The position numbers and the translations under genes are program-made. A stretch of 13,408 nt of DNA from positions 1-13,408 of the forward strand of contig URZN01000006.1 in the NCBI GenBank assembly GCA_900552345.1, read 5' to 3'. Shown piece after piece: positions 7,097-13,408 of this stretch. This DNA is from an uncultured Collinsella sp. GTDB taxonomy: Bacteria; Actinomycetota; Coriobacteriia; Coriobacteriales; Coriobacteriaceae. Every line of letters begins with the position of its first letter. The first letter of the stretch is position 1. The notes below the pieces were generated by a model. The model was not told where the DNA came from and did not search any database. It saw only the letters and a program-made list of their open reading frames with translations.

Positions 7097-7127
7097 AAAT
7101 AGCGGTTGATTCACAACCACGCTATTT
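7097..7127. repeat. Hairpin in the guaB-leuS gap
   Basis: AAATAGCGGTTG (7097-7108) pairs with CAAC plus CGCTATTT (7114-7117 and 7120-7127): 12 bp with a 2-nt bulge and a 5-nt loop. Just upstream a smaller GC hairpin spans 7073-7092. The right arm ends in TTT only, so this is at best a weak terminator. Confidence 0.55.
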
Positions 7128-7132
7128 AGATA

Positions 7133-7170
7133 AAGCGAGATGCCTGCAAGTCGCAGGCATCTCGCTTGTC
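7133..7170 (+). terminator. Probable terminator in the guaB-leuS gap
   Basis: A perfect 15-bp stem (AAGCGAGATGCCTGC 7133-7147, complement 7153-7167) with a 5-nt loop is followed by TTGTCGTATTTGTT. The stem is strong but the T-tract is interrupted. It is the best candidate for the end of the guaB transcript, 160 bp after the stop. Confidence 0.6.
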
Positions 7171-7192
7171 GTATTTGTTATCATCAGTCAAG

Positions 7193-7333
7193 TTAACCTT
7201 AGGGTCGGTCGGCTTGGCTTTGTTCGCTACAAGTTCCGCACGCAAAGAAGAGCACTTAATGTGCTCTTCGTCTTGCGCAGGACTGTCCGCAGTAGCGAAC
7301 AAAGCCAAGCCGACCGACCCCAGCTAAGATTAA
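7193..7333 (+). promoter_or_regulatory. Long stem-loop leader upstream of leuS with 29-bp perfect inverted repeat
   Basis: Positions 7202-7230 (GGGTCGGTCGG...TTCGCTAC) and 7292-7320 are perfectly complementary over 29 bp. Outside them TTAACCTTA (7193-7201) pairs with TAAGATTAA (7325-7333) with one mismatch and a 4-nt bulge. That outer part overlaps the start of the leuS ribosome-binding site AAAGGAG (7332-7338). Inside, AGTTCC/GGACT, CGCAA/TTGCG (7241-7245/7273-7277) and GAAGAGCAC-TTAAT-GTGCTCTTC (7247-7269) continue the helix to the tip. The whole forms one rod of about 140 nt ending 10 bp before the leuS ATG. There is no T-box consensus (AGGGTGG..ACCGCG), so it is not a canonical leucine T-box. 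A miniature inverted-repeat element is an alternative, but no target-site duplication is visible. No promoter could be assigned between 7168 and 7192. Confidence 0.75.
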
Positions 7334-7343
7334 AGGAGCTGAT

Positions 7344-9920
7344 ATGTGCGATTGCACAGATCATAAGGACGAGATCCCTGCCTACGACGCGCAGGCCATT
7401 GAGTCCAAGTGGATGAAGGCCTGGGAGGACTCCAACCTCTTTGCCGTCGACACCGACGACAGTAAGCCCAAGAAGTACGTGCTCGAGATGTTCCCGTATC
7501 CGTCGGGCGACCTGCACATGGGCCACGCGCGCAACTACACCATCGGTGATGCCATGGCCCGTCAGGCCCGCATGCGCGGCTTTGACGTGCTGCACCCCAT
7601 CGGCTTTGATGCCTTTGGCCTGCCCGCCGAGAACGCCGCCATCAAGCACAACACGCAGGCTGCCGCCTGGACGTATAAGAACATGGATCAGGCGCTTTCC
7701 ACGATGAAGCGCATGGGCTTCTCCTACGATCTGGATCGCATGGTCAAGACCTGCAGCCCCGACTACTACCGCTGGGGTCAGTGGATCTTTGAGAAGCTGT
7801 GGGAAAAGGGCCTGGTCTACCGCAAGAAGAACCCGGTCAACTGGTGCCCTAACTGCAAGACCGTTCTGGCCAACGAGCAGGTCACCGAGGGCAAGTGCTG
7901 GCGCTGCGGCACCGAGCCCGAGAAGCGCGACCTTGAGCAGTGGTACTTCAAGATCACCGAGTACTCCCAGGAGCTGCTCGACGATCTGGAGAAGCTCCCC
8001 GGCTGGCCCGAGCGCGTCAAGCAGATGCAGGCCAACTGGATCGGCCGCTCCGAGGGCGCCGATGTCGACTTTACCCTGTGCGACAAGGATGGCGAGCCCA
8101 TCGAGGGCGACGAGGGTAAGATCACTGTCTTCACCACGCGAGCCGACACACTCTTCGGTGTCTCCTTCTTTGTCCTGGCTCCCGAGTATGCGCGCCTGCA
8201 CGAGCTCGTCGAGGGCACGGAGTACGAGGAGGCCGTGACCAAGATCGTCGAGGACTCTAAGCATATCTCTGCCGTCGAGCGTGCCCAGGGCACCCTCGAG
8301 AAGCACGGTGCCTTTACCGGCCGCTACGTGGTAAACCCCGTCAACGGCGAGAAGGTCCCCGTGTGGGTTGCCGACTATGTCGTTGCCGACTACGGCACCG
8401 GCGCCGTCATGGCCGTTCCCTGTGGCGACCAGCGCGACTTTGAGTTTGCCCGCAAGTACGACCTGCCTATTGTGCCGATCATCCTGGACGATGACGATCG
8501 TGCTGCCGTCGAGGCTAGTGGCGAGACCATCGATACCTTCCATGCCGAGACCGTCGACTGGGATTGCGCCCACGCTGCCGAGGGCACGCTCGTCCAGTCC
8601 GGCAAGTACACCGGCATGCGCGGCGGCAAGCACTCCGAGGGCGAGGCTGCCATCGTGGCCGACCTCGAGGCCATGGGCTGCGGCCGTCGCAAGGTCGAGT
8701 TCCGTCTGCGCGACTGGCTCATTTCCCGCCAGCGCTATTGGGGCAACCCCATCCCGGCCATCCACTGCGAGCACTGCGGCATCGTGCCCGTGCCCGAGGA
8801 CCAGCTGCCGGTGACGCTGCCCGAGAACCTGGACCTGGGTGCCGGCGAGACCCTCGCCGAGTGCAAGGAGTTCTACGAGACCACCTGCCCGGTCTGCGGC
8901 CGCCCGGCCAAGCGTGAGACCGATACCATGGACACCTTCACCTGCTCCAGCTGGTATTACCTGCGCTATACCGACCCGCACAACACCGAGCTGCCCTTCT
9001 CCCGCGAGGCTGCCGACCGTTGGATGCCCGTCGATAACTACATTGGCGGCATCGAGCACGCCATTCTGCACCTGCTCTACAGCCGCTTCTTTACCAAGGC
9101 ACTACGCGACCTGGGTCTGCTGAGTGTTGACGAGCCCTTCACCAACCTGCTGTGCCAGGGCATGGTCAAGGACGAGAACGGCGACACCATGTCCAAGTCC
9201 AAGGGCAACGTCGTGCCCCCGAGCTCGGTCATCGAGCCCTACGGCGCCGACACCATGCGTCTGGCGATCCTGTTTATCGCCCCGCCCGAGAAGGACTTCG
9301 ATTGGGATCCCAAGGCCGTCGAGGGCGCTAACCGCTTCATTAAGCGCGCCTGGCGTATCGTCTGGCAGCTCGTCCAGTCCGGCGACGCCAACGTGGCCTT
9401 TGACAAGTCCGCGCTCGACGAGGTCGCGATGAAGCTCTATCGCGAGCGTCACCGCACCATCGCCAAGTGCACCGAAGACTTCGACCGCGGCCAGTTCAAC
9501 ACCGCGATTTCGGCCGTCATGGAGCTCGTCAACGCGGCGAGCGCCTACCTCAACGCCACCGAGGGCGCTGATCGCGACAAGGCCCTGTGCTACGGCGTGG
9601 CCAAGGACATCGTGAGCGTCCTTGCCCCCATCTGCCCGTTCTGGGCCGACGAGCTGTGGCACGAGGCACTCGGCTGCGAGGGTAATGCCTACACCGCCGC
9701 CTGGCCCGAGTTCGACCTGGCCGAGTCCATCGAGGACACGGTGCAGATCGTCGTACAGGTTCTCGGCAAGGTCCGTGGCCGCATCGACGTCGCCCGCGAC
9801 GCCTCCAACGAGGAGATACAGGCTACCGCCGAGGAAGCCGTTGCCAAGTGGCTTGAGGGCAAGACAGTCGTCAAGGCCATCTGCGTGCCTGGCAAGCTGG
9901 TTAACCTGGTGGTCAAGTAA
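7344..9920 (+). CDS. leuS: Leucine--tRNA ligase
   Basis: This class I aminoacyl-tRNA synthetase charges tRNA-Leu with leucine in the cytoplasm. It has 858 residues, within the bacterial range. ATG 7344 follows AAAGGAG with a 5-nt spacer. In order: [20 protein letters not shown] with the HIGH-type motif His58-His61; a Cys4 zinc site, Cys168/171 and Cys185/188; the CP1 editing domain with TTRADTLFG (264-272) and [19 protein letters not shown], whose Asp365 matches the conserved editing aspartate; a second Cys pair set, Cys475/478 and Cys515/518; the KMSKS-type loop [10 protein letters not shown] from Thr615; then the anticodon-binding helices and C-terminal domain ending VNLVVK. All expected active-site and editing motifs are present. 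It stands alone between two structured intergenic regions; the long hairpin ahead of it suggests post-transcriptional control. Codon use is strongly biased, as for a highly expressed gene. Confidence 0.97.
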   Translation: MCDCTDHKDEIPAYDAQAIESKWMKAWEDSNLFAVDTDDSKPKKYVLEMFPYPSGDLHMGHARNYTIGDAMARQARMRGFDVLHPIGFDAFGLPAENAAIKHNTQAAAWTYKNMDQALSTMKRMGFSYDLDRMVKTCSPDYYRWGQWIFEKLWEKGLVYRKKNPVNWCPNCKTVLANEQVTEGKCWRCGTEPEKRDLEQWYFKITEYSQELLDDLEKLPGWPERVKQMQANWIGRSEGADVDFTLCDKDGEPIEGDEGKITVFTTRADTLFGVSFFVLAPEYARLHELVEGTEYEEAVTKIVEDSKHISAVERAQGTLEKHGAFTGRYVVNPVNGEKVPVWVADYVVADYGTGAVMAVPCGDQRDFEFARKYDLPIVPIILDDDDRAAVEASGETIDTFHAETVDWDCAHAAEGTLVQSGKYTGMRGGKHSEGEAAIVADLEAMGCGRRKVEFRLRDWLISRQRYWGNPIPAIHCEHCGIVPVPEDQLPVTLPENLDLGAGETLAECKEFYETTCPVCGRPAKRETDTMDTFTCSSWYYLRYTDPHNTELPFSREAADRWMPVDNYIGGIEHAILHLLYSRFFTKALRDLGLLSVDEPFTNLLCQGMVKDENGDTMSKSKGNVVPPSSVIEPYGADTMRLAILFIAPPEKDFDWDPKAVEGANRFIKRAWRIVWQLVQSGDANVAFDKSALDEVAMKLYRERHRTIAKCTEDFDRGQFNTAISAVMELVNAASAYLNATEGADRDKALCYGVAKDIVSVLAPICPFWADELWHEALGCEGNAYTAAWPEFDLAESIEDTVQIVVQVLGKVRGRIDVARDASNEEIQATAEEAVAKWLEGKTVVKAICVPGKLVNLVVK

Positions 9921-9947
9921 GCGCTGCGCGCATAGTTGACATAAAAA

Positions 9948-9987
9948 GCGAGGGACGAATCCGCAGGGAGTCGCCCCTCGTCTTGGT
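9948..9987 (+). terminator. Possible terminator after leuS
   Basis: CGAGGGACGA (9949-9958) pairs with TCGCCCCTCG (9971-9980) with one A-C mismatch, followed by TCTTGGTT. It starts about 28 bp after the leuS stop. The T-tract is poor, so confidence is moderate. An inverted repeat ATGGATA/TATCCAT (9989-9995/10014-10020) lies just downstream. Confidence 0.5.
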
Positions 9988-10069
9988 TATGGATACTTGC
10001 GACAACACCCAATTATCCATTTCTTGTGGAGAACCTGTGCTCAGGCTGACCTGCGGGTTTGTGTTGTGG

Positions 10070-10098
10070 TTGCACGTTTGTGCAGGTATTGGTATAGT
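10070..10098 (+). promoter_or_regulatory. Extended -10 promoter for rimP-nusA-infB
   Basis: TTGCAC (10070-10075) and TATAGT (10093-10098) are spaced 17 bp, and TGG immediately before TATAGT makes an extended -10. The -35 is weak (three of six), the -10 good (five of six). Transcription would start near 10105. A dyad TGCAC-GTTT-GTGCA (10071-10084) overlaps the -35 and spacer and could be a repressor site. Confidence 0.6.
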
Positions 10099-10123
10099 TT
10101 GCTTGCAAATGAAGTTGTAATTG

Positions 10124-10156
10124 AAAGAAGTGGGGTTTCGGCCCCGCTTCTTTTTT
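10124..10156 (+). terminator. Promoter-proximal terminator/attenuator in the rimP-nusA-infB leader
   Basis: AAAGAAGTGGGG (10124-10135) pairs with CCCCGCTTCTTT (10142-10153), 12 bp with one wobble and a 6-nt loop, ending in TTTTTT. It lies about 20 nt after the predicted start site and 20 bp before rimP, so it should stop a share of transcripts before the operon. In E. coli the corresponding nusA operon leader also contains terminators and the operon is autoregulated; the same logic is inferred here. Confidence 0.8.
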
Positions 10157-10176
10157 GTATGGATGGAGGTGCCGCA

Positions 10177-10671
10177 ATGGTCAAGACCAAGACCGAGCAG
10201 GCGATCATCGACGCGCTCGAGGCCGTCGCTCCCCAGCACGATGTCGACATCGTCGACGTTGAGCTCGTGGGTGCCACCAAGGCCCCCTGCGTGCGTGTGC
10301 GTATCGAGGGTGCCGAGGGTCAGAGCCTGTCGCTCAATGACGTCACGGCCAACACCAAATGGGTCGGCGATGTGATTGAGGAGCTCGACCCCATCTCTTC
10401 GAGCTATACGCTCGAGGTGTCGAGCCCGGGTATGGCGCGCCCGCTGCGCCGCCCGCGTGACTTTGCCCGCTTTGTGGGCGAGAACTGCGAGCTCACCTCC
10501 ACCGCCACCGAGGGCCGTCGCAAGTACGCCGGCAAGATTGCCGCCGCTACCGAGACGAACGTGACCCTCGAGCTCGAGGACGGCGAGTCCGTTACCCTCG
10601 ATTTCTCTGATGTTAAAAAGTGCAAGTTGAAGCCCACCTATGACTTCAAGCCCGCGAAGGAAGGAAAGTAA
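10177..10671 (+). CDS. rimP: Ribosome maturation factor RimP
   Basis: RimP assists assembly of the 30S ribosomal subunit in the cytoplasm. It has 164 residues, typical of the family. ATG 10177 is chosen because GGAGG (10165-10169) sits 7 nt upstream; an in-frame ATG at 10159 would place the start within the terminator tail. The N-terminal alpha/beta domain contains VDIVDVELVGATKAPCVRVRIEG, followed by the family signature YTLEVSSPGMARPLRRPRDF. The C-terminal SH3-like barrel contains KYAGKIAAATETNVTLEL and ends in a Lys-rich tail. It is first in the rimP-nusA-infB operon, one base before the nusA start, implying coupled translation. Confidence 0.95.
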   Translation: MVKTKTEQAIIDALEAVAPQHDVDIVDVELVGATKAPCVRVRIEGAEGQSLSLNDVTANTKWVGDVIEELDPISSSYTLEVSSPGMARPLRRPRDFARFVGENCELTSTATEGRRKYAGKIAAATETNVTLELEDGESVTLDFSDVKKCKLKPTYDFKPAKEGK

Positions 10672-10672
10672 G

Positions 10673-11920
10673 ATGGCAGCATCCGACATGATGTCCGCCC
10701 TGATGGAGCTTTGCCAGGAGAAGCACATCGACCAGCTCTACCTGATCGACCGCCTGGAGCAGTCGCTCGCCAAGAGCTATGCCGAGATCCTGCATCTTGA
10801 GTGGGGCGCCAAGGTGACCATCGACCGCACCACCGGCAAGATCTACGTCTACCGTCTGGAGCCGATCGACGATTCCATGGACGAGGAGGGCAACTTCACC
10901 GAGTTCGAGGAGATTGACGTCACTCCCAAGAACACGAGTCGCATCGCCGCCCAGCACGCCAAGGCCGAGATCAACGCCATCGTGCGCAACTCCGCCCGCG
11001 AGCAGATCTACGAGGAGTTCTCCGGCCGCATCGGTGACCTCATCAGCGGCACCGTGCTGCAGTCCACGCCCGACTTCACGATCGTCAAGATTCGCGAGGG
11101 CGTCGAGGCCGAGCTTCCGCACTTCGACCAGCGCCGTTACGAGAACGAGCGCAACGAGCGTCCGATGGGTGAGCGCTACCTGCACAACCAGCACATCAAG
11201 GCCGTGATTATCGACGTTCGCGACCCCAACTCCAACCTGCAGCCGGTCCGTGGCGAGCACAGCCGTCCGCCGATTGTCATCTCCCGTACCCACCCCGAGC
11301 TCATGCGTCGTCTGTTTGAGCAGGAGGTGCCCGAGATCTATGAGGGCACCGTCCAGATCAAGTCGATCGCCCGCGAGCCCGGCCAGCGCTCCAAGGTCGC
11401 CGTCCATTCGCTCGACGATCGCCTGGATCCCGTGGGCGCCTGCGTCGGCCCCAAGGGCAGCCGTGTTCGCGCCGTCGTGGGCGAGCTTCGTGGCGAGCGC
11501 GTCGACGTCATCCTGTGGGATGCCGATCCGGCCGTCTACGTCGCAAACGCCCTGTCGCCCGCCAAGGTCACCCGCGTCCTTATCGACGAGGAGAAGGCCT
11601 ACGCCGGCGTCATCGTGCCCGACGACCAGCTGTCCCTCGCCATCGGCAAGGAGGGCCAGAACGCCCGCCTCGCCGCGCGCCTGACTGGTTGGCACATCGA
11701 CATCAAGTCCGAGACCCTTGCCGCCGACATCCTCAAGAACGTCCCCGTTCACGAGGAGCCCGCCGCCGACCTGATCGGTGACGAGGAGGACGAGGACGTC
11801 CGTCGCTGCGAGTTCGTGTCCGAGGACGGCATCCAGTGCCGCAACCAGGCCCGTCCCGGCTCCCGTTTCTGCGGTGTCCACGACACCGACGCCTTCGATG
11901 ATGCGGAGGACCTGATCTAG
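10673..11920 (+). CDS. nusA: Transcription termination/antitermination factor NusA with C-terminal Cys/His tail
   Basis: NusA binds RNA polymerase and nascent RNA and modulates pausing, termination and antitermination. It has 415 residues. ATG 10673 follows GAAGGAAAG and lies one base after the rimP stop. Residues 1 to about 130 form the polymerase-binding N-terminal domain. An S1 domain starts near [22 protein letters not shown]1 contains [19 protein letters not shown] and KH2 contains [18 protein letters not shown]. There are no C-terminal acidic repeats of the E. coli type. Instead an acidic linker (DEEDEDV) leads to a motif Cys379-X9-Cys389-X10-Cys400-X2-His403 ([19 protein letters not shown]), resembling small zinc-binding C..C..C..H modules. 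Zinc binding is inferred. The last residues are acidic. The gene is in the conserved operon with rimP and infB. Confidence 0.95.
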   Translation: MAASDMMSALMELCQEKHIDQLYLIDRLEQSLAKSYAEILHLEWGAKVTIDRTTGKIYVYRLEPIDDSMDEEGNFTEFEEIDVTPKNTSRIAAQHAKAEINAIVRNSAREQIYEEFSGRIGDLISGTVLQSTPDFTIVKIREGVEAELPHFDQRRYENERNERPMGERYLHNQHIKAVIIDVRDPNSNLQPVRGEHSRPPIVISRTHPELMRRLFEQEVPEIYEGTVQIKSIAREPGQRSKVAVHSLDDRLDPVGACVGPKGSRVRAVVGELRGERVDVILWDADPAVYVANALSPAKVTRVLIDEEKAYAGVIVPDDQLSLAIGKEGQNARLAARLTGWHIDIKSETLAADILKNVPVHEEPAADLIGDEEDEDVRRCEFVSEDGIQCRNQARPGSRFCGVHDTDAFDDAEDLI

Positions 11921-11975
11921 CGCGCGGTCGCGCCGGGCAGGTCCCAGCGCATCCCCCACGCTCGTTCAGTCTCTA

Positions 11976-11990
11976 GGCACCCAAGGTGCC
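11976..11990. repeat. Small hairpin before the infB ribosome-binding site
   Basis: GGCACC-CAA-GGTGCC forms a perfect 6-bp stem with a 3-nt loop, ending 10 bp before AGGTGA (12000-12005), the probable infB ribosome-binding site. There is no T-tract. The rest of the 91-bp nusA-infB gap (11921-12011) shows no gene. Confidence 0.5.
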
Positions 11991-12011
11991 AGAAAGGGTA
12001 GGTGAAGTCAT

Positions 12012-13372
12012 ATGGCAAAAGTCCGTGTGTCCACCCTGGCCAAAGAGTTCGGCATGACCTCCAAGGAACTGATGGGTCATCTCGCCGAACTGAAGATTCC
12101 CGCTAAGTCCGCTTCCTCCGCTCTGGAGGACGCATACGTCGCCATGGTCCGCAAGCAGCTCGCCTCGGTGATCGAGGCCCGCGCCCAGGAAGTCGAGGCC
12201 GCCAAGCAGGCCGAGGAGCAGGCCGCTGCCGCCGAGGAGGCAGCACGCGCTGCCGAGGCCGAGCGCGAGCGCATCGCCGCCGAGAAGGCACGCGAGGAGG
12301 AGCGCCGCCAGTTCGCCGCTGCCCGGGCTGCCGAGGAGGCCGCCCGCGCCGAGGCCGAGGCCAAGAAGAAGGCCGAGCAGGAGCGTCTTGCCCGCGAGAA
12401 GGAGGAGGCTGCCCGCGAGGCCCAGCGCCGCGCCGTTCCCGCTTCCGACTCCGGTTCGCGTTTCCGTTCGCTGCTCGACCAGATCGCCGCACAGGAGACT
12501 GTGCTCAAGGAGAAGAAGGACGCCGAGGAGAAGGCCAAGGCCGAGCGCGCTGCCGAGCGCGGCAACCGTCGTGGCGGCAACAACGACCGTCGCGGTGGCC
12601 GTCGTAACGATCGCAACGCCTCCGATAACAACTCCGAGCGCAACGCCTCCGAGAGCCGTCCGCACAGCCATCGCACCAATGCCAGCAACAACGTCGCTGC
12701 CGGCATGGACTTCCCCAACCCCGACAAGCAGGGTAAGGGCAAGAAGCGCAAGGGCGGTCACAACAACGAAGAGGACCACTACAGCCGCATGGCTCGCGAG
12801 GCCGAGGAGTACAGCCGCGAGAAGGTGCTCGAGGAGGCTCGTGCCGCCGTCGAGGAGGCCTCTCGCGAGTCCACCGGTCGTCGCAAAAAGCGCAAGGAGA
12901 AGCGCGAGCGCGAGGCCGCAAAGGCTCAGGAGGAGCGCAAGATTGAGGAGGCGCTGGCCCAGGGCATGAACCCCGAGGACCTCGACGCCATCAAGGTCTC
13001 CCAGGGCGTTACCGTCCAGGAGCTCGCCGAGGCGCTCGACGTTCCTGCCAACGACATCATCAAGCGCCTGTTCCTGCTGGGCACGCCGCTTACCATGACG
13101 CAGTCCATGTCCGACGACCTCGTCGAGCTCGTTGCCGACGACCTGGGCCGCCAGATCAAGATCATTACCCCCGAGGAGGAGAACACCTTCTCGTTCTACG
13201 ACGATCCCGCCGACCTTAAGCCGCGTGCCCCGGTCGTCACCGTCATGGGCCACGTCGACCACGGTAAGACACGACTGCTGGATACCATCCGCAAGACCAA
13301 CGTCATCGCACGTGAGGCCGGCGGCATTACCCAGCGCATCGGTGCCTACCAGGTCACCGTGAACCTTGAAGG
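12012..13372 (+). CDS. infB: Translation initiation factor IF-2, N-terminal part (truncated by contig end)
   Basis: IF2 is the GTPase that brings initiator tRNA to the 30S subunit and promotes subunit joining. About 453 codons are genomic; the remaining residues in frame ([11 protein letters not shown]) come from adapter. ATG 12012 follows AGGTGA with a 6-nt spacer. Residues 1-50 ([15 protein letters not shown]...) are an IF2 N-terminal subdomain. A long Ala/Glu/Arg/Lys coiled-coil region follows to about residue 170, then an Arg/Gly/Asn-rich segment (about 183-205; [17 protein letters not shown]) and a basic Lys/Arg stretch. A second IF2-N repeat ([21 protein letters not shown]) lies near 335-350. 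The G domain opens with P-loop GHVDHGKT (413-420) and is cut soon after [15 protein letters not shown] in the switch I/G2 region. The EF-Tu-like domains are beyond the contig. Confidence 0.95.
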
Positions 13373-13408
13373 CTGTCTCTTATACACATCTGACGCTGCC
13401 GACGATCT
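13373..13408. other. Nextera read-1 adapter remnant, reverse complement (not genomic)
   Basis: CTGTCTCTTATACACATCT (13373-13391) continuing through TGACGCTGCCGACGA to 13405 is the reverse complement of the Nextera read-1 adapter; the last three bases would be the start of the i5 index. Translated in the infB frame it gives the artefact [10 protein letters not shown]. Confidence 0.97.

Noticed and set aside
7193..7333. Leucine T-box riboswitch upstream of leuS
   Set aside because: No AGGGTGG/ACCGCG T-box sequence or stem I specifier architecture; the element is one nearly continuous stem.
7227..9071. 614-residue minus-strand open frame antisense to leuS
   Set aside because: Shadow of a high-GC3 gene: low-complexity Gly/Leu/Val/Asp composition, no recognisable domain, while the plus-strand leuS has all family motifs.
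9936..9941. Perfect TTGACA that could be a -35 for rimP
   Set aside because: No -10-like hexamer lies 16-18 bp downstream, and the region forms the post-leuS hairpin instead.
9921..10069. tRNA gene in the leuS-rimP gap (metY precedes rimP in E. coli)
   Set aside because: No GTTCRANYC-type T-arm or cloverleaf pairing could be found.
10646..11959. 437-residue minus-strand open frame antisense to nusA
   Set aside because: Shadow open frame without recognisable domain; it overlaps a certain gene throughout.
11973..13262. 429-residue Leu/Gly-rich minus-strand open frame antisense to infB, looking like a membrane protein
   Set aside because: The apparent hydrophobicity is the complement of Glu/Ala/Lys/Arg codons in IF2; not a real gene.

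Overview
This 13.4-kb window is almost certainly a complete short-read assembly contig from a high-GC, gut-type actinomycete. The gene content, protein style and heavy use of C/G-ending codons fit Coriobacteriia, most likely Collinsella; this is an inference from pattern, not a database match. Both ends are sequencing-library adapter, not genome: positions 1-26 are the Nextera read-2 transposase end and 13373-13408 the reverse complement of the read-1 end. The two edge genes are therefore cut, and naive translation adds adapter-encoded residues to them.

Layout. (1) 27-3701, sucrose uptake and use: the C-terminal half of a LacI-family (ScrR-like) regulator, two direct copies of a LacI/cre-like operator, a sucrose-type PTS EIIBC permease (scrA), a strong terminator, then a GH32 sucrose-6-phosphate hydrolase (scrB) with its own terminator. 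(2) 3798-4790, a short divergent protein of the Cys/Met-metabolism PLP enzyme fold, in which the usual Schiff-base lysine appears to be arginine. (3) 4791-5461, a long inverted repeat, a small stand-alone ModE-type DNA-binding protein on the minus strand, and a palindrome-rich intergenic leader. (4) 5462-6973, guaB (IMP dehydrogenase). (5) 6974-7343, a 370-bp gap filled with consecutive hairpins, ending in a long stem with a 29-bp perfect inverted repeat just upstream of leuS. (6) 7344-9920, leuS. (7) 9921-10176, the leuS 3' end, an extended -10 promoter and a promoter-proximal intrinsic terminator. (8) 10177 to the end, rimP-nusA-infB, the conserved transcription/translation operon, with infB cut in its G domain.

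How the genes work together. ScrR, ScrA and ScrB form a standard pathway: sucrose is imported and phosphorylated by the PTS, then split to glucose-6-phosphate and fructose. ScrA carries no EIIA domain, so a EIIA encoded elsewhere is needed. RimP, NusA and IF2 are co-expressed ribosome-maturation, transcription-elongation and initiation factors; the terminator between promoter and rimP looks like a control point. The most unusual items are the structured RNA/DNA ahead of leuS, the PLP-fold protein with a degenerate active site, and a C-terminal Cys/His zinc-type tail on NusA. No mobile element, CRISPR array, tRNA or rRNA was found.
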